NCBI GenBank assembly: GCA_050740255.1 | Contig: JBOICV010000028.1 | Location: 1-19,537, forward strand | DNA from: JBOICV01 sp050740255 | GTDB taxonomy: Bacteria > Pseudomonadota > Gammaproteobacteria > Nevskiales > JBOICV01 | Direction: 5' to 3' | Length of the DNA stretch: 19,537 nucleotides | Shown here: piece by piece, positions 16,239 to 19,537 of the stretch | How the letters are laid out: the number at the start of each line of letters is the position of its first letter | Position numbering within the stretch: the stretch's first letter is position 1 | Notes under the pieces: generated by a model | What the model was told of the DNA's origin: nothing | Database searches by the model: none | What the model saw: only the letters and a program-made list of their open reading frames with translations | Program-made: the position numbers and the translations under genes

Positions 16239-18305
16239 CTAGGCCGCTTCATCCAGCAAACCGCTGTGCCGCAACAAGGGCTCGATCGAAGGCGGGCGGC
16301 CGCGGAACTCCACGAATAAATCCATCGCTTCGCGGCTGCCGCCCTGCGCCAGAATGGTATTGCGGAAGCGCGCGGCGGTGGACGGATCGAATATACTGGT
16401 CTCCTCGAAGACGGAGTAGGCATCGGCCGATAACACCTCTGCCCATTTATAGCTGTAGTAGCCGGCGGCGTAACCCCCGGCAAAAATGTGCGAGAAGCTT
16501 TGCGGGAAACGGTTCCAGCTCGGTGGCCGGAGGACCGCGACTTCATCGCGCACGGCGTCCAGGGTTTCCTGAATGCGCGCGCCCTGTGCCGGCTGGTAGT
16601 TGAGATGCAGCAGAAAATCGAACAAGGAGAACTCGACCTGCCGCAGTAGCATCAACGCGGAGTGAAAGTTGCGCGCAGCGTGCAGCTTCTGAAACAAATC
16701 CTCGGGCAATGGTTCACTGGTCTGGTGGTGCCGGGCAAACAAATCGAGCGCCGGCCGTTCCCAGCACCAGTTTTCCATAAACTGGCTGGGCAGCTCGACC
16801 GCGTCCCAAGCCACGCCATTGATGCCGGATACGCCGGCGTAATCCACGCGCGTCAGCAAATGCTGCAGGCCGTGGCCAAACTCGTGGAACAGGGTTGCGA
16901 CCTCATCGTGCGTCAGTAGGGAAGGCGCATCGCCCAGCGGTGGCGTGAAATTGCAAGTGAGAAAAGCGATCGGGATTTGCAGGCCGGTGCGATGCCGGCG
17001 GCGGCCGCGGCAGTCGTCCATCCAGGCGCCGCCGCGCTTGTTCTCGCGCGCGTACAAATCGAGATAAACGTGCCCGATCGGCGTGCCGTCGCCGGTGTTG
17101 AGCGCATAGGCTTGAACATCCGGGTGCCAGACTTCGGCATCGATCGCCGTCAGCCGCACGTCGTACAGGCGCCGCGCGATTTCGAACAAGCCGGCAATGA
17201 CGCGCGGCGCCGGAAAGTAGGGACGCAAGGCCTCATCCGACACCGCAAATTTGTCCTGCCGCAGTTTTTCCGCGTAATAGGACATATCCCAGGCCTGCAA
17301 ATCCGCTATGCCAGCACGCGCGGCATAGGCTTTGAGTTCCGCCAGTTCGGTCTCGGCACGCAGCCGCGCGCGCCGCGCCAGATCGCGCAGAAAACCCAGC
17401 ACTTCCGCCGGCTGCTTCGCCATCTTGGTCGCCAAAGATTTTTCCGCAAAATTACTGAAACCCAGTAGTTGCGCCGCCTCGTGGCGCAGCGCTAGGATTT
17501 CTTCCATCAACTGTCGGTTGTCGTAACGGCACGCCTGCGGCCCCTGGTCCGAGGCGCGCGTAACGTAGGCGGCGTAGACCTCTTCGCGCAGCTTGCGATC
17601 CTGTGCGTAAGTCACCACGGCCTGATAGCTGGGGTAGTCGAGCGTCAACAGCCAGCCTTCGAAATTCTTGGGCTGATTTCTAGCCTGGGCTTTCACGCGC
17701 GCTTGCTGCCGCGCGCGCTCCGGCAAGCCGACGAGCTGTTCCTCGTTCGGTAGCAGCTTGCTCCAGGCTTGCGTGGCATCAAGCAGATTCTCTTCGAACT
17801 TGGTCTGCAGTTCCGACAGACGGTTCTGAATCTGCTTGAACCGGTCCTTTTGCGCGCTGGGCAGCGCCACGCCGGACAAGCGGAAATCACGCAGATTGTT
17901 CTCGATGATTTTCTTCTGAGCCTGACTAAGTGTTGCGAATTCCGGGCTGGCGGCGAGCCGCTCGAAGCCGCGATACAGGCCCGCGTTCTGGCCCAACTCG
18001 GTCGCGTGTGTGCTGAGCTTGGGCAGGCAGGCGTTGTAAGCAGCGCGCCAGGCCTCGGAGTTCATCACATGATTCAGGTGCCCGGCGGGCTGGAAGGCCC
18101 GATGCAGCCGGTCCTCAACTTCTTCCAGCGGTGCGGCCAAGTTCTCCCAGCGGGGCTCTGCTAAATTCTCTAGCGTAGTGAGACACTTGCGGCTTTCATC
18201 TAGCAAGATATCAACCGCCGCTTCGGCGTGCTCAGGACGGATCGCGGCGAAGGGCGGCAGGCCCGAGGAGCCGAGCCAGGCGAGGAGGGGATTAGGGGCG
18301 GACAT
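16239..18305 (-). CDS. prlC: Oligopeptidase A (M3 family zinc metallopeptidase)
   Basis: PrlC is a cytosolic thimet-type oligopeptidase that degrades short peptides, including cleaved signal peptides. It has 688 residues (E. coli 680). The zinc site HEFGH is at residues 474-478, in EVATLFHEFGHGLQHLLTR, and the third ligand Glu504 lies in WDAVELPSQFMENWCWE, the same spacing as in E. coli. The N-terminus NPLLAWLGSSGLPPFAAIRPEH fits the family start, so the ATG at 18305 is kept although no strong Shine-Dalgarno sequence precedes it. The C-terminal part YAAGYYSYKWAEVLSADAY is also typical. It is transcribed away from the phosphoesterase gene. Confidence 0.97.
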   Translation of the reverse strand: MSAPNPLLAWLGSSGLPPFAAIRPEHAEAAVDILLDESRKCLTTLENLAEPRWENLAAPLEEVEDRLHRAFQPAGHLNHVMNSEAWRAAYNACLPKLSTHATELGQNAGLYRGFERLAASPEFATLSQAQKKIIENNLRDFRLSGVALPSAQKDRFKQIQNRLSELQTKFEENLLDATQAWSKLLPNEEQLVGLPERARQQARVKAQARNQPKNFEGWLLTLDYPSYQAVVTYAQDRKLREEVYAAYVTRASDQGPQACRYDNRQLMEEILALRHEAAQLLGFSNFAEKSLATKMAKQPAEVLGFLRDLARRARLRAETELAELKAYAARAGIADLQAWDMSYYAEKLRQDKFAVSDEALRPYFPAPRVIAGLFEIARRLYDVRLTAIDAEVWHPDVQAYALNTGDGTPIGHVYLDLYARENKRGGAWMDDCRGRRRHRTGLQIPIAFLTCNFTPPLGDAPSLLTHDEVATLFHEFGHGLQHLLTRVDYAGVSGINGVAWDAVELPSQFMENWCWERPALDLFARHHQTSEPLPEDLFQKLHAARNFHSALMLLRQVEFSLFDFLLHLNYQPAQGARIQETLDAVRDEVAVLRPPSWNRFPQSFSHIFAGGYAAGYYSYKWAEVLSADAYSVFEETSIFDPSTAARFRNTILAQGGSREAMDLFVEFRGRPPSIEPLLRHSGLLDEAA

Positions 18306-18327
18306 GATTTAGACTGCTTGGACACTA

Positions 18328-18333
18328 ATTATA
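18328..18333 (-). promoter_or_regulatory. Candidate -10 box of prlC
   Basis: On the minus strand the sequence is TATAAT, a perfect -10 hexamer, 22 bases upstream of the prlC ATG. It would start a transcript with a leader of about 15 bases. There is no good -35 at 16-18 bases; GTGACA (18349-18344) is only 10 bases away and too close. Confidence 0.45.
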
Positions 18334-18410
18334 CCGGCGCTGCTGTCACGCCCCTGAAAAGAGAGCCTGACAATCTGACCGCCGATCCGGAGAATGGTAA
18401 GAGAACCGTC

Positions 18411-19537
18411 ATGAAAAAATCATCACACGACAAAACCCGCAAACCAAGCCGGGAACAGGCCGTAGACCCGACCCGCCGTCAACTATTGGCCGGGATGGCG
18501 GGTGCGCTGGCGCTCAGCGGTTGCCGCGATTCGGGTTCCGGGCTTGGCTTGGGTGGCACGGGAAGCGGCGGCGCCGGCACGCCACGGCTGGCGCCACTGC
18601 CGAAGCCGGGCGATACCGGCATCGATCACATCGTCGTGCTGATGATGGAAAACCGTTCCTTCGACCATTTTCTGGGCTGGCTGCCCGGCGCCGACGGCCG
18701 TCAGGCTGCGCTGCAATATCCCGACAAGAACGGTCAGATGATCGCCACTTATCCGCTGGCACCCAACTGGCAGGGCTGCGCATTCGGCGACCCGGCACAT
18801 GGTTATGACACGGGCCGCACGCATTACAACTCCGGCTTGATGGACGGCTGGCTGAAAACCGAGCCCACGATCAACACCGACGGCGACACTTTTCCGGTGG
18901 GTTATTACACCCGCGAGGACGTGCCGTTTTTTTCCAACGTCGCGGATCACTGGACCCTTGGCGACCGCTACTTCACCGGGCTGCTGGCGTCGACTTTTCC
19001 CAACCGCGTGTACATGCACGCGGGCCAGACTGACCGCTTGAGCAATACTCTGCCTTTCGTTGACGGTGCGCCGTCTGAACTACCCACCATCTGGGATCGC
19101 GTGCTCGGGGCGGGCTTAAGCGCGAAATACTATTTCCACGATCTGCCGACGATCGGCTTGTGGGGTCTCAAGTACGCCAATATCATCGGCCGCGTCGAGC
19201 AATTCCTGCTGGATGCGGCGCTTGGCACGCTGCCGACGCTGTCCTTCGTGGATCCGGCTTTCATCGGCGAGAGCCCGCAGGGCATCACCAACGACGACCA
19301 TCCGCAGGCCGATATCCGCGCGGGTCAGGCCTTCATGAACCAGGTGTATGACGCGCTGCGCACCAGCCCACAATGGGAGCGCACGCTGCTGGTGATCAAC
19401 TATGACGAGTGGGGCGGCTTTTTCGATCATGTGGTGCCGCCGCTGCGGCCGGTCAGCGCTGCCGAATCCACGCTGGGCAACGATGGCCGGCTGGGCTTCC
19501 GCGTGCCGCTCGCGCTGCTGGGTCCGCGCGTACGCAA
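18411..19537 (+). CDS. Phosphoesterase (phospholipase C/acid phosphatase family), Tat lipoprotein, 3' end cut
   Basis: The frame is open from ATG 18411 to the window edge (375 codons, no stop reached). The N-terminus has a twin-arginine signal, DPTRRQLLAGMAG with Arg22-Arg23, followed by a lipobox LSGC ending at Cys38, and then a Gly/Ser-rich linker. This predicts folded export by Tat and lipid anchoring. The catalytic domain has the family signature HIVVLMMENRSFDHFLG (ENRSFDH at residues 80-86), later TFPNRVYMHAG, NDDHPQADIRAGQAFMNQVY and INYDEWGGFFDHVVPP, the metal-binding motifs of this family. Relatives are phospholipases C and acid phosphatases that release phosphate from lipids or nucleotides. 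Which substrate it uses cannot be read from the sequence. It is divergent from prlC. Confidence 0.92.
   Translation, partial: MKKSSHDKTRKPSREQAVDPTRRQLLAGMAGALALSGCRDSGSGLGLGGTGSGGAGTPRLAPLPKPGDTGIDHIVVLMMENRSFDHFLGWLPGADGRQAALQYPDKNGQMIATYPLAPNWQGCAFGDPAHGYDTGRTHYNSGLMDGWLKTEPTINTDGDTFPVGYYTREDVPFFSNVADHWTLGDRYFTGLLASTFPNRVYMHAGQTDRLSNTLPFVDGAPSELPTIWDRVLGAGLSAKYYFHDLPTIGLWGLKYANIIGRVEQFLLDAALGTLPTLSFVDPAFIGESPQGITNDDHPQADIRAGQAFMNQVYDALRTSPQWERTLLVINYDEWGGFFDHVVPPLRPVSAAESTLGNDGRLGFRVPLALLGPRVR

Noticed and set aside
16082..16603. A 173-codon plus-strand frame over the prlC end
   Set aside because: It is opposite the 3' end of prlC and covers the hairpin region; composition is Arg/Pro/Ser-rich with no known motif.
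18367..18395. Promoter CTGACA-17-GAGAAT for the phosphoesterase
   Set aside because: The -35 is good, but the -10 matches only four of six bases and would leave a leader of under ten bases with no clear ribosome binding site.

Overview
The window is GC-rich bacterial DNA that reads as a gammaproteobacterial chromosome. The first 9.2 kb keep the gene order atpE-F-H-A-G-D-C, glmU, glmS, as in Escherichia coli, and the proteins match that group closely in length, motifs and C-termini. I cannot name the genus. The mix of a coniferyl-aldehyde-type dehydrogenase, a DUF1302 outer-membrane protein and several short palindromic intergenic repeats suggests an environmental, metabolically versatile species.

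Positions 1-5784 hold the ATP synthase operon: c (5' end cut by the window edge), b, delta, alpha, gamma, beta and epsilon subunits. It is closed by a strong intrinsic terminator at 5829-5868. Two palindromic repeats lie inside the operon. One (2877-2990) is between atpA and atpG and its right end appears to supply the ribosome binding site of atpG. The other (3859-3906) is between atpG and atpD. Positions 5895-9195 carry glmU and glmS, the enzymes that make UDP-N-acetylglucosamine for peptidoglycan and lipopolysaccharide. A Gfo/Idh/MocA-family NAD(P)-dependent oxidoreductase (9192-10145) overlaps the glmS stop by 4 bases.

Positions 10203-15307 hold a plus-strand accessory group: an aldehyde dehydrogenase of the coniferyl aldehyde type, an exported DUF1302 beta-barrel protein, an alpha/beta-hydrolase with an Asp nucleophile, and a small membrane protein that overlaps the hydrolase by 4 bases. 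An outer-membrane protein, a hydrolase and an aldehyde dehydrogenase together suggest uptake and oxidation of a hydrophobic or aromatic compound; this is inference.

Positions 15300-18305 are on the minus strand: prlC (oligopeptidase A) and, downstream of it, an exonuclease III gene that converges on the small membrane protein and overlaps its end by 8 bases. From 18411 to the right edge is the 5' part of a phosphoesterase (phospholipase C/acid phosphatase family) with a twin-arginine signal and a lipobox, divergent from prlC.

No intergenic stretch exceeds 300 bases. There are no tRNA or rRNA genes, CRISPR arrays, insertion sequences or phage genes. I found no clear undescribed system. The points most worth a second look are the repeat that supplies the atpG ribosome binding site, the repeat that supplies the dehydrogenase stop codon, the apparent loss of the catalytic His in the hydrolase, the oxidoreductase coupled to glmS, and the Tat-lipoprotein phosphoesterase.
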